From Acinetobacter gyllenbergii CIP 110306 = MTCC 11365 (lineage in GTDB: Bacteria > Pseudomonadota > Gammaproteobacteria > Pseudomonadales > Moraxellaceae), in the NCBI RefSeq assembly GCF_000413855.1, contig NZ_ATGG01000049.1, forward strand, positions 1 through 64,000: a DNA stretch of 64,000 nt. Direction: 5' to 3'. Below the pieces are notes generated by a model that saw only the letters and a program-made list of their open reading frames with translations, ran no database searches and was not told where the DNA came from. Position numbers and translations under genes: made by a program. This document shows positions 42,631-52,863 of the stretch, in pieces; within the stretch, counting starts at the first letter, position 1, and each line of letters opens with the position of its first letter.

Positions 42631-43055
42631 GCCCCGTTTATCTTTTCTAAAATCACTAAAATTGCTTTTACCTTTTCTTTTATAGCTTCTCTATTTTTAT
42701 ATAAATCTGTATCTGAGACATCCTCATCTACGGGATTAGGGAAATCAAAAATACCCATTCTTTTTTCTTCTTCAACTAGACGAATATGTTCTTTAATTAA
42801 ATTTTTATAATCAGATAATAATTTTTGTATTTGATTTGGATATTGATTATAAATATTAGGATATTTCTCAAGAAATTCTTTTAATTGAGAAACATCTATT
42901 CCTTTTAGCTTATCGGAATTAGGATCAAACTTACGAAATTGTTCTTCAAAGAAATCACGTAATTCTTTAGTTAAATTATTTGCATGTTTCCTACGTTTCC
43001 ACCCAAGTAGTGAAACACTCTTTTTAAAAATTTGCTTAAGCCTAACTAATATCAT
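42627..43055 (-). CDS. Hypothetical coiled-coil protein at the prophage right end
   Basis: A 142-residue charged helical protein (RLVEEEKRMGIFDF near residues 92-105). It is opposite in direction to the recombination operon and overlaps its last gene by four bases. AT-rich, no recognised domain; probably a lysogeny-expressed cargo gene. Confidence 0.55.
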   Translation of the reverse strand: MILVRLKQIFKKSVSLLGWKRRKHANNLTKELRDFFEEQFRKFDPNSDKLKGIDVSQLKEFLEKYPNIYNQYPNQIQKLLSDYKNLIKEHIRLVEEEKRMGIFDFPNPVDEDVSDTDLYKNREAIKEKVKAILVILEKINGA

Positions 43056-43124
43056 TTCTATTTCCCCGTATTGTTGTTTATTAAAATTGATTACATAGTG
43101 ATTACATGGATTTTAATATTAAAA

Positions 43125-43155
43125 AAGCACTTACAATTAATGCATGTAAGTGCTT
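43125..43155 (-). terminator. Terminator of the tRNA transcript
   Basis: AAGCACTTAC/GTAAGTGCTT ten-pair stem, 11-base AT loop, then TTTTTTAAT on the minus strand, nine bases after the tRNA CCA end. Confidence 0.8.
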
Positions 43156-43163
43156 GATATATA

Positions 43164-43240
<77 letters not shown>

Positions 43241-43519
43241 TAAACTTGAATCATATTATGTATATGATGAATGCTGCCTGATCTTAGTAAAATTTAACTT
43301 AAATTACAAGCAGATGATTTTATCAAATTACTAAAATAATGTTAAAAATCATAAACTGCGCTGATTCTATATGATCTTTACAGCTTGAGTAAAGATGATA
43401 TTGCACTATTTTGATCATTAATAAGACATCTAAATTTATTTTGATCTGGTATTTTCAGATATGTATTTTCCTGAAAAGTCGTATTACACTGCTGCGACTC
43501 AAAGCCTATGATGATAAAC

Positions 43520-44065
43520 ATGAAAAAATTTTTAGGAAAATCTATTTTTAAAGCAACAGGTTGGGAATACAAGGTTGATCCAGCCATTTTAGAAAAGAAA
43601 CAAGTCATTATCGGCTTCGAGCATACCTCCAACTTAGATACCATCCTCTCCCTCGCTTTATTCGAAATTTTAGAGTTAAAAATTCATACCTTAATCAAAA
43701 AAGAATTATTTAAAGGACCATTAAAACCGATTTTGGAACGCTTGGGAGGCATCCCTGTGGATCGCAAAGCCAATAAAGATATCGTGACGCAAATGGTTGA
43801 ACTATTTAACCAAAATGCCAGCTTTAATCTGGTGATTGCACCTGAAGCAACACGCGCCAAAGATGGTGAAGAACGCAAAGCAATTCGTACGGGGTTTTGG
43901 CATATTGCCAAAGCAGCCAATGTGCCAATCATTTTGATGTATGCTAATGCCCGTACCAAACAAGGCGGTATTTTAGGGAAAATTTATCCATCCGATCTAC
44001 AACAAGATCTGGAAAAAATCAAAGCGCTCTATGCGGAATACGATATCGACGTAAAAATTAGCTAA
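43520..44065 (+). CDS. PlsC-like lysophospholipid acyltransferase
   Basis: A 181-residue protein with the acyltransferase block HTSNLD (H-x4-D, near residues 34-39), GGIPVDRKA (near 76) and the APEATRAKDG motif (near 110). The family acylates glycerol-phosphate lipids; this short type is found alone in many gammaproteobacteria. It lacks an obvious membrane anchor. The ATG at 43520 is likelier than one four codons upstream. The preceding 43241-43507 has no gene and only AT-rich promoter-like sequence. Confidence 0.85.
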   Translation: MKKFLGKSIFKATGWEYKVDPAILEKKQVIIGFEHTSNLDTILSLALFEILELKIHTLIKKELFKGPLKPILERLGGIPVDRKANKDIVTQMVELFNQNASFNLVIAPEATRAKDGEERKAIRTGFWHIAKAANVPIILMYANARTKQGGILGKIYPSDLQQDLEKIKALYAEYDIDVKIS

Positions 44066-44207
44066 AGCATTTAGTTTATTTGATCAATCTTTGATGCTTG
44101 ATCAAGATTTTACAGTTTGAATATGAGTGATGCTAGTTTTCAACAAAACCATCGCTATGCTAATATTCCTGCACTTTTTTTAAGTTTTATTTTTTGGAGT
44201 TACTTCC

Positions 44208-44957
44208 ATGGCGGGTCATTCTAAATGGGCCAATATTAAGCATCGTAAAGCTAAACAAGATGCCAGTCGCGGTAAAGTTTTTACTAAATACATCCGTGAA
44301 ATCGTAACCGCTGCACGTTTAGGCGGGCCAGATGCTGCAAGCAACCCACGTTTACGTGCTGTTGTTGAAAAAGCACTTTCTGTGAATATGACACGTGACA
44401 CCATCAACCGTGCAATCCAGCGTGGTGCAGGTGGTGAAGACAATGATGATTTAAAAGAAGTTACCTATGAAGGTTATGGTGTGGGTGGCGTTGCAGTTAT
44501 CGTTGAAACCATGACCGATAACTTAAACCGTACTGTTCCAGATGTTCGCCATTGCTTCTCTAAAACCAATGGTAATTTGGGAACCAATGGTTCGGTGGCT
44601 TACCTATTCACCAAGCGTGGTGAAATTTCTTTTGAAGATGTTTCTTTAGAAGACAAAGTCATGGAAGTTGCTTTAGAAGCGGGTGCTGATGATATCGAGA
44701 TCGACGAAGATAGTATCTTGGTGATTACCAGCCCAGAAAGCTTTGGTGATGTCCAAGATGCGCTGACAGCTGCAGGTTTAAAATCTGACAATGCTGAAGT
44801 TGTGATGAGCCCATCGACTAAAGCTGAAATCAACGATATCGATCAAGCTAAACAAATCATGAAAATGATTGATATGCTTGAAGATCTTGATGATGTTCAA
44901 AACGTTTATACCAACGTTGAATTCTCTGAAGATGTATTAACGCAACTTGATGCTTAA
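44208..44957 (+). CDS. yebC: YebC/PmpR family protein
   Basis: A 249-residue protein starting with the invariant MAGHSKWANIKHRKAKQD. The GAGGEDNDDLKEVTYEGYG and NGNLGTNGSVAYLF segments are diagnostic. YebC proteins were first described as transcription regulators and more recently as ribosome-associated factors that ease translation of proline stretches. TTTGGAG lies before the ATG. Confidence 0.97.
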   Translation: MAGHSKWANIKHRKAKQDASRGKVFTKYIREIVTAARLGGPDAASNPRLRAVVEKALSVNMTRDTINRAIQRGAGGEDNDDLKEVTYEGYGVGGVAVIVETMTDNLNRTVPDVRHCFSKTNGNLGTNGSVAYLFTKRGEISFEDVSLEDKVMEVALEAGADDIEIDEDSILVITSPESFGDVQDALTAAGLKSDNAEVVMSPSTKAEINDIDQAKQIMKMIDMLEDLDDVQNVYTNVEFSEDVLTQLDA

Positions 44958-44972
44958 TTCATTTAGATCAGT

Positions 44973-45002
44973 AAAAAATGCATCTTTTTAGATGCATTTT
45001 TT
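44973..45002. terminator. Bidirectional terminator between yebC and the Lrp gene
   Basis: AAAAAATGCATC/GATGCATTTTTT arms around TTTTTA serve both convergent genes. Confidence 0.85.
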
Positions 45003-45471
45003 ATAGCTTATTTAAAAGCTTATAGCAGTTAAAGACATTATATTCTTTGATCACGAAGCTTGAATGTAGTGCAACGACACTGTCAATTTTACCAATACGG
45101 CGTAATAGAATTTCACTATAGTCATCCATATTGCGTGCCACTAATTCCAAAATAAAATCGGCACTCTGCCCCGTCACAAGAAAGGCATTGGTGACTTCTG
45201 GAATATCTTCGATTTCTTGCAGAAATTTATCAAAGGTTTCGCTATCGTGTTTGCTCAATGAAACCTGTAAAAGAATATGTAAGCTAAAACCCAATTTATT
45301 AAAATTAATTTCTCGTTTCAGTTGCCCCATCACTTGCGATTCAATCAAGTTTTTAATGCGACGATGTACTGAACTCACTGAAAGATTAATACGCTCTGAA
45401 AGCTCATTCAGATTGACATCCTCATGGGTCAAAATTTCCAGAATTTGTTTATCAAAACGATCTAATTCCAT
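45001..45471 (-). CDS. Lrp/AsnC family transcription regulator
   Basis: A 156-residue protein. The N-terminal helix-turn-helix (NLNELSERINLSVSSVHRRI, residues 21-40) is followed by the RAM ligand-binding domain, with VTNAFLVTGQSADFILELVA (near 94-113) as core. Binds DNA as an octamer in response to amino acids in the family. Its ligand cannot be told. It is convergent with yebC, and an upstream gap of over 400 bases separates it from the GST gene. Confidence 0.93.
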   Translation of the reverse strand: MELDRFDKQILEILTHEDVNLNELSERINLSVSSVHRRIKNLIESQVMGQLKREINFNKLGFSLHILLQVSLSKHDSETFDKFLQEIEDIPEVTNAFLVTGQSADFILELVARNMDDYSEILLRRIGKIDSVVALHSSFVIKEYNVFNCYKLLNKL

Positions 45472-45882
45472 TCTACAGTTCTCACTCTGAATTTATGTTT
45501 TTATCGGAACTGCGCACTCAGTAATTTTTAAGGGTCAAGGGAAAACATTCGTTTAACTTTTGACGATGCTGCATGGATAACGCAAACATGATTCCGATAA
45601 ACTTTTGGTTTATCTCTGTCTCAAAGCCGAAACAAGACCTTTTGAGCAACTGTTCAACTGATCTCCCAATTGTTGAACAACTTGTTTCGATCCCCATCAC
45701 ACCCTGAAACATAAGATAGCAAAGCCTTTTTATAATTATTTCCCTCTTTTCAGTTTTTTTAAAGTAAATTTGGCAATAATTTCTAATATTTTCAGCTTAA
45801 AACGAATTTTCTTTTAAAAATTAATTTTATTCACCGATAATTTTTTACTTTATCGGTCATTTTTCTGTTTTCTTTCCCATAA
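45472..45882. other. Long AT-rich intergenic region without a supported gene
   Basis: This holds the Lrp promoter side and a 64-codon minus-strand frame (45518-45712). That frame has no ribosome site or recognisable motif, so I do not call it. The part 45730-45880 is very AT-rich. Confidence 0.5.
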
Positions 45883-45913
45883 AAAAAGCCCCAATTAAGC
45901 AATCAGGGCTTTT
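45883..45913. terminator. Intrinsic terminator after the GST gene
   Basis: AAAAAGCCC/GGGCTTTT stem with a 14-base loop, T-run on the minus strand. Confidence 0.7.
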
Positions 45914-45927
45914 CTACAACAACTTAT

Positions 45928-46698
45928 TTATAAACCACGCCAATCGACCCGTGCATTTCGTTCAGTGGCGTAAATGCGCTGTACATATTGTCCAATCGGC
46001 AGATCAGATAAATAATCATAATATTGTTTTAGTTCGCCGTTAAACTGCTCAATATCATCATTTTCCAATTCCCACGGTGTCCCTTTAATCACTAATAAAG
46101 GTGCAAGAATTGCACAGACCGCGATATCGGCCAAACCCAGACGATCACCGACCATATAACGTCCTTGATTATCAATCAAACGCTGGTTCAGATCCGTGAT
46201 CAACTCAGTCATTCTAAGCTTAGACTCGGTCACTTGCTCAGGATTCAACTTATAGTTGGTCGAAACTAAGCTTTTTAAGATCGGCTTAGAAATTTTTTCA
46301 AACTGGCGTAAATAACCTTGCTCACCCATCATGATTTCAAGCGGATGGTCACCCACTGACAATGCATGCGCCAATGACCAACGACGCACATGGACACCAA
46401 GTTCATCAGCTAACTTGTCAATTTCTAAGGCTTGCTCACGTAACTGTTCATCACGTCTCAATAAAGCATGCTCTGGATAGGTGCTATCCAGATATAAGGC
46501 GATTTGCGTTGAATCGGCAATCCAGTGTTTATCATCTTTCAACATTGGCAATAAGTATTGCCCAGATTTTAGATAGGTAAAAGCACGGTGAAAACCAGGA
46601 ATTAAATTATGTGCCACATAGTCCAATTCCTTATGATCTAGCAACCAGCGAGCTTTTTCACAATAGTGAGACAAAGGAAATTGGTATAAAACCCGCAT
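45928..46698 (-). CDS. Glutathione S-transferase family protein
   Basis: A 256-residue protein. The N-terminal thioredoxin-like domain includes the site SHYCEKARW (residues 10-18) and the cis-Pro region LLPMLKDDKHWIADSTQI (near 49-66). The C-terminal helical domain has GRYMVGDRLGLADIAVCAIL (near 178-197) with the conserved Asp. It is probably a detoxifying transferase or thiol reductase; the substrate is unknown. Monocistronic by layout. Confidence 0.9.
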   Translation of the reverse strand: MRVLYQFPLSHYCEKARWLLDHKELDYVAHNLIPGFHRAFTYLKSGQYLLPMLKDDKHWIADSTQIALYLDSTYPEHALLRRDEQLREQALEIDKLADELGVHVRRWSLAHALSVGDHPLEIMMGEQGYLRQFEKISKPILKSLVSTNYKLNPEQVTESKLRMTELITDLNQRLIDNQGRYMVGDRLGLADIAVCAILAPLLVIKGTPWELENDDIEQFNGELKQYYDYLSDLPIGQYVQRIYATERNARVDWRGL

Positions 46699-47057
46699 AG
46701 ACTCTCCAAATTTATTTTTCTACTCGATCAAACATAAGGTTTTCCCTACTGTAGAAGTAAAAGTGAATCAATACAATGTCCTTTTTGCTCGATCTTCTAT
46801 AATTTCGGCGAGTTTGCTTTATAAATATTCGTGGTGAGATTATTCCATTATTTCATAGAAAAAGACTTTTCGCATAGGTTAACAAAGAACCAAGAACTCT
46901 AAACTTATGTTTTTTAATTAGTATTTATTATCTACTTTTCTGTTATTTTTCTCATAATAAATGCTTAGAAATTATTGTGATATATAAGGCATAACTGATG
47001 GTTTAGTGGAAAAGTAAAACTTTTGTAAAGTGTCTCTTATCTATTAGAGGTGCTCAC
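46699..47057. promoter_or_regulatory. Intergenic region between GST and the sulfur operon
   Basis: 359 bases without a gene. AT-rich and likely to hold the promoters for the divergent GST gene and the sulfur operon. No clear sigma54 (TGGCAC-type) box was seen. AGAGGTGCTCAC is the ribosome site of the first operon gene. Confidence 0.4.
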
Positions 47058-48269
47058 ATGTCCAGTAATCAATCAGTGATCCAAGCTCAAACACAACTGA
47101 TTTCAAATGATCAGCAGGCCATCAATGCTGCCTATCAAGTTGCTGACTTTGCATTAGAAGATCGCAATCATCGTGATCAAAATCGGATTTTGCCGACAGA
47201 ACAAATTATTCAGTTTAGCCAAAAAGGCCTTGGCGGAATCCGTATACCACAACAATATGGGGGGGCTTTTGTCTCCAATAAGACCTTGGCACATGTGTTT
47301 CGTATTTTAACGAAAGCCGATGCCAATGTCGGACAAATTCCACAAAACCAGTTTGGTCTTTTAAATTTTATTAATATCACCGGTTCAGATGTACAAAAAC
47401 AGTTTGTCTATGCTGAAATTTTGGCAGGCAAACGTATCGCCAATGGAGGGCCAGAAAAAAATTCCAAAGATACCAAAGCCATTCAAACCACATTAAGGTT
47501 AGAAAATGGTCAATACTTTTTAAACGGGGAAAAATTTTACTCAACTGGCACCAGCTTTGCGGATTGGTTAGCGATTCGAGCCTTACATCCAGATGGTTAT
47601 ACCGTATTGACTCTGGTTGAGCGTCATGCCAATGGTGTTGAAGTGATTAATGACTGGAATGGCTTTGGTCAACGTACTACAGCCAGTGGAACAGTAAAAC
47701 TACACAACGTCGTTGTTGATCCTGCACTATTTTTTGATGAGCGCATTATTGCCGACACCCCAAATGTTCGCGGTGCGTATTCTCAACTTTTACAGGTTGC
47801 CATTGATGTTGGCATTGCCGAAGCAGCTTTTGACGACACCTTATCCAGCATTCGTAAAGCACGTCCCATTATTGATGCAGGCGTAGAAAAAGCCAGTGAA
47901 GAACATTACACCTTACAAGAAGTTGGCAAACTGAATATCCTGCTCGATGCTGCCATTTTATTGCTGGATGATGCTGCCGAATATCTAGATGAACTTGATC
48001 AAATCGCTGAGATTTCTGCCGAGCAAGCCGCGCACGCTTCTATTTTAGTAGCAGAAGCAAAAATTTATGCCAATGATGCTGCCCTGCATATCTCAGAGAA
48101 GCTACTCGAACTTGGTGGCAGCCGTGCCAGCCTGAGCCAACATAATCTTGATCAACACTGGCGCAATGCCCGTGTACATACCTTACATGATCCTGTGCGT
48201 TGGAAATTCCATGCCATCGGTGACTATTACCTCAATGGTACGCACCCTGCCCGCCATGCTTGGATTTAA
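47058..48269 (+). CDS. SfnB-family sulfur acquisition oxidoreductase (first copy)
   Basis: A 403-residue flavoprotein with acyl-CoA dehydrogenase fold. GGIRIPQQYGGAFVSNKTLA (residues 55-74) and ANVGQIPQNQFGLLNF (near 93-108) are SfnB/DszC marks. The C-terminal LDQHWRNARVHTLHDPVRWK segment carries conserved flavin contacts. It probably oxidises sulfones or similar organosulfur compounds with reduced flavin to release sulfite. It heads an operon with a paralogue, an LLM monooxygenase and an ABC transporter. Confidence 0.88.
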   Translation: MSSNQSVIQAQTQLISNDQQAINAAYQVADFALEDRNHRDQNRILPTEQIIQFSQKGLGGIRIPQQYGGAFVSNKTLAHVFRILTKADANVGQIPQNQFGLLNFINITGSDVQKQFVYAEILAGKRIANGGPEKNSKDTKAIQTTLRLENGQYFLNGEKFYSTGTSFADWLAIRALHPDGYTVLTLVERHANGVEVINDWNGFGQRTTASGTVKLHNVVVDPALFFDERIIADTPNVRGAYSQLLQVAIDVGIAEAAFDDTLSSIRKARPIIDAGVEKASEEHYTLQEVGKLNILLDAAILLLDDAAEYLDELDQIAEISAEQAAHASILVAEAKIYANDAALHISEKLLELGGSRASLSQHNLDQHWRNARVHTLHDPVRWKFHAIGDYYLNGTHPARHAWI

Positions 48270-48280
48270 GGAGCACATCA

Positions 48281-49503
48281 TGACCTCATACCAAGAATTA
48301 CAAGGTTTTGCCAAAACCCATATTAAAGCAGCGCATATTATCCAAAGTGATGCAGAAGCACTAGACATTGCCACGCAACTCAGCCAACAGTTTAAACAAG
48401 CAGCAGTTGAACGCGATGCCAATCGAAACTTGCCATTTACTGAAATCGAAAGCTATAGCCAGTCTGGTTTATGGGCGATTACCGTACCTAAACAATATGG
48501 TGGTGCAGAGGTTTCCAGCCTCACTGTTGCCAAAGTCATTGCGCTGTTTAGCGGTGCGGATGGTTCGATTGGACAAATTCCACAAAATCACTTCTATGCA
48601 TTGGAAGTATTGCGTAATACAGGCACAGAAGCGCAAAAGAAACGTCTCTATCAAGAAGTCTTACAAGGTGCACGCTTTGGTAATGCGCTGGCTGAATTTA
48701 AAACCCGCACATCTGCCCATAAGCAAACAACATTGATTCCAAATGAGAAAGGCTATCTGATTCAAGGAGAAAAGTTTTATTGCACGGGTAGCCTGTTTGC
48801 ACATCGTATTCCTACTTTAGTGGTTGATGAAACGGGCAATGAGTTTCTGGCTTTTGTACAACGCGACAGCCAAGGCTTAGAACTGATTGATGACTGGTCT
48901 GGTTTTGGGCAACGCACCACGGGCAGCGGCACAGTTAAGTTTAATCAGGTCTTTGTTGCCAAAGAGGATGTGATTCCTTTTGATACTGCCTTTAAGCAAC
49001 TGTCTTTAGTTGGCCCCTTTGCCCAGATCATGCATGCTGCGATTGAAGTCGGCATTGCCCGTGCTGCCTTTGAAGAAACACTGGAACGTGTACGTGTGGC
49101 GCGTCCTTGGATTGATGCCAATATTGAATCTGCGACGCAAGACCCCTTAACCCTATCAGAGCTGGGACGTGTCGCAACCGATGTCAAAGCCAGTGAACTT
49201 TTACTGAAACAAGCAGCTCGATCTGTAGATATCGCCAAACAGGATCTCAATGCGGAAACTTTAGCCAAAGCCTCAATTGATGTGGCCAAAGTGCGTGCGC
49301 ATAGTACCGAAACAGCATTAAAAGCCTCATCTAAATTGATTGAGTTGGCGGGTAGTCGTGGCAGTCAACGTGCTGATGGTCTGGATCGACATTGGCGTAA
49401 TGCGCGGGTTCATACCTTGCATGATGCTGCACGCTGGAAATATTACTTCATTGGTAATTATGTGTTGAATGGCATTCTGCCACCGCGTCGGGGGACATTG
49501 TAA
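48281..49503 (+). CDS. SfnB-family sulfur acquisition oxidoreductase (second copy)
   Basis: A 407-residue paralogue of the previous protein, sharing WAITVPKQYGGAEVSSLTVA, SIGQIPQNHFYALEVL and DRHWRNARVHTLHDAARWKY. ATG 48281 follows AAGGAGCACATC; an upstream frame from 48148 overlaps the first copy. Two diverged copies in one operon suggest different substrates or a heteromer. Its stop overlaps the next start as TAATG. Confidence 0.88.
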
Positions 49504-50915
49504 TGGGTCAAAACCTGCCGAAGAAAATTTTACTGAATGCCTTTGATATGAATTGTGTCGGTCATATCAATCATGGTTTGTGGACGCATCCTCGTGATCA
49601 ATCACATCGCTTTAATGAACTGAGTTATTGGACTGAGTTAGCCCAAACGCTGGAGCAAGGTCTATTTGATGGTTTATTTTTGGCGGATATTACAGGGGTT
49701 TATGATGTCTATCAAAATGGGATTGATCTGACCCTAAAAGAGTCCATTCAACTGCCTAGCCATGACCCTTCTACCCTGATTTCGGCAATGGCCTTGGTCA
49801 CACAAAATTTAAGCTTTGGTGTCACGGTCAATTTGAGCTATGAACAGCCCTATCAATTTGCACGGCGTTTTGCCAGTTTGGATCATTTAACTCAAGGTCG
49901 TTTGGGCTGGAATATTGTCACAGGCTATTTGGACAGTGCTGAACGCTTAATTGGGCAAAAAGGCTTGAAAGATCACGATGCCCGTTACGATCAGGCTGAG
50001 GAATTTTTACAGCTTTGCTATAAATATTGGGAAGGTTCTTGGGAAAATGACGCTTTAAAGAAAGATAAGCAACAGCGTATCTTTACCGATCCGAACAAAG
50101 TCCATTCGATCAATCACCAAGGCCAATACTATCAAAGCCAAGGTGTGTTTCAAGTTGCGCCGTCGGTTCAACGCACCCCAACACTCTTCCAAGCAGGTGC
50201 TTCACCGAAAGGACTACAGTTTGCCACGCGTCATGCCGAATGTATTTTTATTGGTGGTGATCAGCCTGAAAAAATTCGTCAGCACGTTAATAAAATACGA
50301 CTACAAGCAACACAGCAAGGTCGAGATGAAGATACGATTAAAATCTTTGTCGGCATTACCGTGGTTGTGGCTGAAACACATGAACTTGCCCAACAGAAAT
50401 TGGCTGAATATCGCCAATATGCCAGCCCTGAAGCAGGTTTAGCGCATTATGCCAGTTCAGTCGGCATTGATCTTGCCAAGTTTGCAGATGATGAAGCGAT
50501 TCCTTATCAAAAGAGCAATAGCATTGCCTCAGTCAATGAGAAGTTTAAAGAGCAGCGCATCAGCAAAAATGACCTGAAAGCACAGCATGTTCTGGGTGGA
50601 CGTTATCCGCTGATTGTCGGGAGTGGTGTTGAAGTTGCGGAATATCTGATTGAGTTACTCGATCAAACGGGCATTGATGGTTTTAACCTGACTCGTACCG
50701 TTGCACCTGAATCACACCATGATTTCATTCGACTGGTGATTCCAGAGTTACAGCAACGCGGACGTTATAAAACTGAATATTCCACAGGTTCATTACGCAA
50801 TAAACTGTTTGCCCAAGGGGATCATTTAGCTGCAAGCCATCCTGCCGATCAGTTTCGATGTAGAGCGCAGAACAACACACATGACTTAAAAACAATTGAA
50901 GAAATTAGTGCTTAG
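49503..50915 (+). CDS. LLM-class flavin monooxygenase, NtaA/SnaA/DszA type
   Basis: A 470-residue FMNH2-dependent monooxygenase with a TIM barrel. Family marks are HGLWTHPRDQSHRF (near residues 21-34), LDHLTQGRLGWNIVTGYLDS (near 125-144) and TPTLFQAGASPKGLQFATRH (near 222-241). It probably acts on organosulfur compounds delivered by the transporter. TAATG couples it to the second SfnB copy. Confidence 0.9.
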   Translation: MGQNLPKKILLNAFDMNCVGHINHGLWTHPRDQSHRFNELSYWTELAQTLEQGLFDGLFLADITGVYDVYQNGIDLTLKESIQLPSHDPSTLISAMALVTQNLSFGVTVNLSYEQPYQFARRFASLDHLTQGRLGWNIVTGYLDSAERLIGQKGLKDHDARYDQAEEFLQLCYKYWEGSWENDALKKDKQQRIFTDPNKVHSINHQGQYYQSQGVFQVAPSVQRTPTLFQAGASPKGLQFATRHAECIFIGGDQPEKIRQHVNKIRLQATQQGRDEDTIKIFVGITVVVAETHELAQQKLAEYRQYASPEAGLAHYASSVGIDLAKFADDEAIPYQKSNSIASVNEKFKEQRISKNDLKAQHVLGGRYPLIVGSGVEVAEYLIELLDQTGIDGFNLTRTVAPESHHDFIRLVIPELQQRGRYKTEYSTGSLRNKLFAQGDHLAASHPADQFRCRAQNNTHDLKTIEEISA

Positions 50916-50950
50916 CATTTAAACATTTAAGAATAGAATTGGAGAAATAT

Positions 50951-51781
50951 ATGGCTCAAACAGCCTCTAAAAAATGGTTGGGTATTGGCCTTGTCGTTGT
51001 TGTTGCGATTATTGCCTTATTGATTTGGAATAAACAAAGACAGAACCACAGCAGCGAACTGGTAATTGGGATTAGTCCGTCTTTTGCACACCCGCTACAA
51101 GTCGCTGCGGATGAAGCCAAACAACAGGGTTTAAATGTCAAATTGGTGGAATTTTCTGATTGGAACACGCCGAACATTACACTAAATCATGGTGATATTG
51201 ATGCGAACTTTTTCCAGCATCAGCCCTTCTTGGACAATGCCATTAAAGAAACAGGCTTTAAATTAAAATCATTTGCGGCAGGTGCAGCATCGCATGTCGG
51301 ACTGTATTCAAAAAAATATAAAAGCTTTGAGGAACTGCCAAATGGTGCAACAGTTGCCATTCCGAATGATCCTGTGAATCAAGGTCGTGCTTTATTGCTG
51401 TTGCAACAAGCCAAGCTGATTGAACTGAAAGACAGCAATAATCACCTTTCTGCTCTGAAAGACATTACTGCAAATCCGAAGAACCTGAAATTTACCGAAG
51501 TTGAAGGCCCACAAACTGCACGTGCCATTGATGATGTTGATCTGGCGTTTGGCTATCCACATTACCTACGTCTAGCCAAAACAGCTGATCCTGAAAGTGC
51601 CTTATTGTTTGATGACAATACCAATAAGCGTTATGCGATTTTATTTGTGGTGCGTGATGACTATCAGGATAAAGACAGCAAACTACAGAAGTTTGTCGAA
51701 ATTTATCAAAACTCACCGAAAGTCAAAGCAGCCTTGGATAGTGATTTTGGTCCAACGTTGTGGTTCCCAGGCTGGAAATAA
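50951..51781 (+). CDS. metQ: MetQ-like substrate-binding protein
   Basis: A 276-residue NlpA/MetQ-family protein with an uncleaved-looking N-terminal membrane anchor (residues 9-26) rather than a clear lipobox. The binding domain has SFAHPLQVAADEAKQQGLNV, LNHGDIDANFFQHQPFLDNA and IPNDPVNQGRALLLLQQAKL. It captures methionine-like sulfur compounds for MetN/MetI. GGAGAAATAT precedes the ATG. Context with SfnB and LLM genes suggests the ligand may be an organosulfur compound instead of D-methionine. Confidence 0.88.
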   Translation: MAQTASKKWLGIGLVVVVAIIALLIWNKQRQNHSSELVIGISPSFAHPLQVAADEAKQQGLNVKLVEFSDWNTPNITLNHGDIDANFFQHQPFLDNAIKETGFKLKSFAAGAASHVGLYSKKYKSFEELPNGATVAIPNDPVNQGRALLLLQQAKLIELKDSNNHLSALKDITANPKNLKFTEVEGPQTARAIDDVDLAFGYPHYLRLAKTADPESALLFDDNTNKRYAILFVVRDDYQDKDSKLQKFVEIYQNSPKVKAALDSDFGPTLWFPGWK

Positions 51782-51789
51782 GGAGAACG

Positions 51790-52863
51790 ATGATGGTGAG
51801 TTTTGGTTCACAAGTTGATTTTTCAGTTCCACATCTGAAAATCCGTGGTTTAAATAAGTTTTACGAGGTTCAGGGCCAACGCTTACATGCATTAAAAGAC
51901 ATTAATGTGGATATTCCTAAAGCACAGATTGTCGGGATTATCGGAAAAAGTGGTGCAGGTAAATCCTCCCTGCTGCGTACCTTAAATGGTCTGGAGTCGA
52001 TTGATACAGGCAGTATTTTGATTCATCAGCAAAATATTGCTGAACTCAGCCATGTCGAGTTGATTAAAACTCGACAGAAGATTGGCATGATTTTTCAGCA
52101 TTTTAATCTGATGTCTGCAAAAACCGTATGGGAAAATGTGGCGCTACCGCTACGTATTGCTGGTTATGACAAGGCCGAAATAGAGCAACGGGTCAGTGAT
52201 GTACTGACGCTGGTTGGATTAGCAGCAAAGCGAAATGATTACCCGGCTCAATTGTCTGGTGGGCAGAAACAACGTGTGGGCATTGCCCGTGCCTTGGTTT
52301 CTCAACCCGAAATTCTGCTCTGTGATGAGGCGACCTCAGCTCTCGACCCAGAAAGCACGGCCAATATTTTATCGTTGTTAAAGCAGATCAACCGAGACCT
52401 CGGCTTAACCATTGTCTTGATCACCCATGAGATGCAAGTCATTCAAGAAATTTGTGATCAGGTGATCGTGATTGATCATGGTGAGATTATCGAGTCTGGG
52501 CAAGTCTGGTCGGTATTTTCCGATCCACAACAACAGATCACACGGGAATTACTCAATTTTGAGCAGGTAAATTTACCTTTTGAACTGAGTCAAACCATTC
52601 TGCCTCAGAGTACCCATCAGATTTTAAAGCTAAAATATGTCAGTGAATCGCAAGCCGTTCCTGATTTATATCAACTATTGGATGGCTTTAATCGTCCAGT
52701 TCAGGTCTACCACAGCCAAATTAATAGCATTCAACAGCGAACCATTGGCTCATTGATTATCGGGGTTCCCTCTTCGGAATTTGATTTAACTCACTCCCAC
52801 TTTGAAAAACATCCGGCAATAACACAACTTGAGGTGATCGGATATGTACAATCAACTCATTGA
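51790..52863 (+). CDS. metN: MetN-like ABC transporter ATPase
   Basis: A 357-residue ATPase. Walker A GKSGAGKSS (near residues 52-60), signature LSGGQKQRVGIARAL (near 154-168) and Walker B ILLCDEATSALDPES (near 174-188) are intact. The C-terminal 90 residues form the NIL ligand-sensing domain of MetN. AAGGAGAACG precedes ATG 51790. It overlaps metI by 20 bases. Confidence 0.94.
   Translation: MMVSFGSQVDFSVPHLKIRGLNKFYEVQGQRLHALKDINVDIPKAQIVGIIGKSGAGKSSLLRTLNGLESIDTGSILIHQQNIAELSHVELIKTRQKIGMIFQHFNLMSAKTVWENVALPLRIAGYDKAEIEQRVSDVLTLVGLAAKRNDYPAQLSGGQKQRVGIARALVSQPEILLCDEATSALDPESTANILSLLKQINRDLGLTIVLITHEMQVIQEICDQVIVIDHGEIIESGQVWSVFSDPQQQITRELLNFEQVNLPFELSQTILPQSTHQILKLKYVSESQAVPDLYQLLDGFNRPVQVYHSQINSIQQRTIGSLIIGVPSSEFDLTHSHFEKHPAITQLEVIGYVQSTH

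Larger units (their letters stand above)
1..43163. mobile_element. Lambda-like siphovirus prophage (left end outside window)
   Basis: A continuous set of phage modules runs from lysis genes at the left edge through tail, head, packaging, replication, lysogeny and recombination genes. It ends just before a tRNA gene whose CCA end faces the phage, a usual integration geometry. The lysozyme gene is cut by the window start, so the element extends further left. No integrase gene is visible; if present it must lie outside the window. Gene order (terminase, DUF4055 portal, Mu F-like protein, scaffold, coat, tail, J) and the tail chaperone frameshift indicate a long non-contractile tail. The exact right attachment point could not be defined, because only one end is visible. 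Confidence 0.95.

Noticed and set aside
45518..45712. 64-codon minus-strand frame between Lrp and GST genes
   Set aside because: There is no ribosome site, motif or operon context.
48368..48736. 122-codon plus-strand frame within the second SfnB gene
   Set aside because: It is a shifted shadow of a well-conserved flavoprotein.
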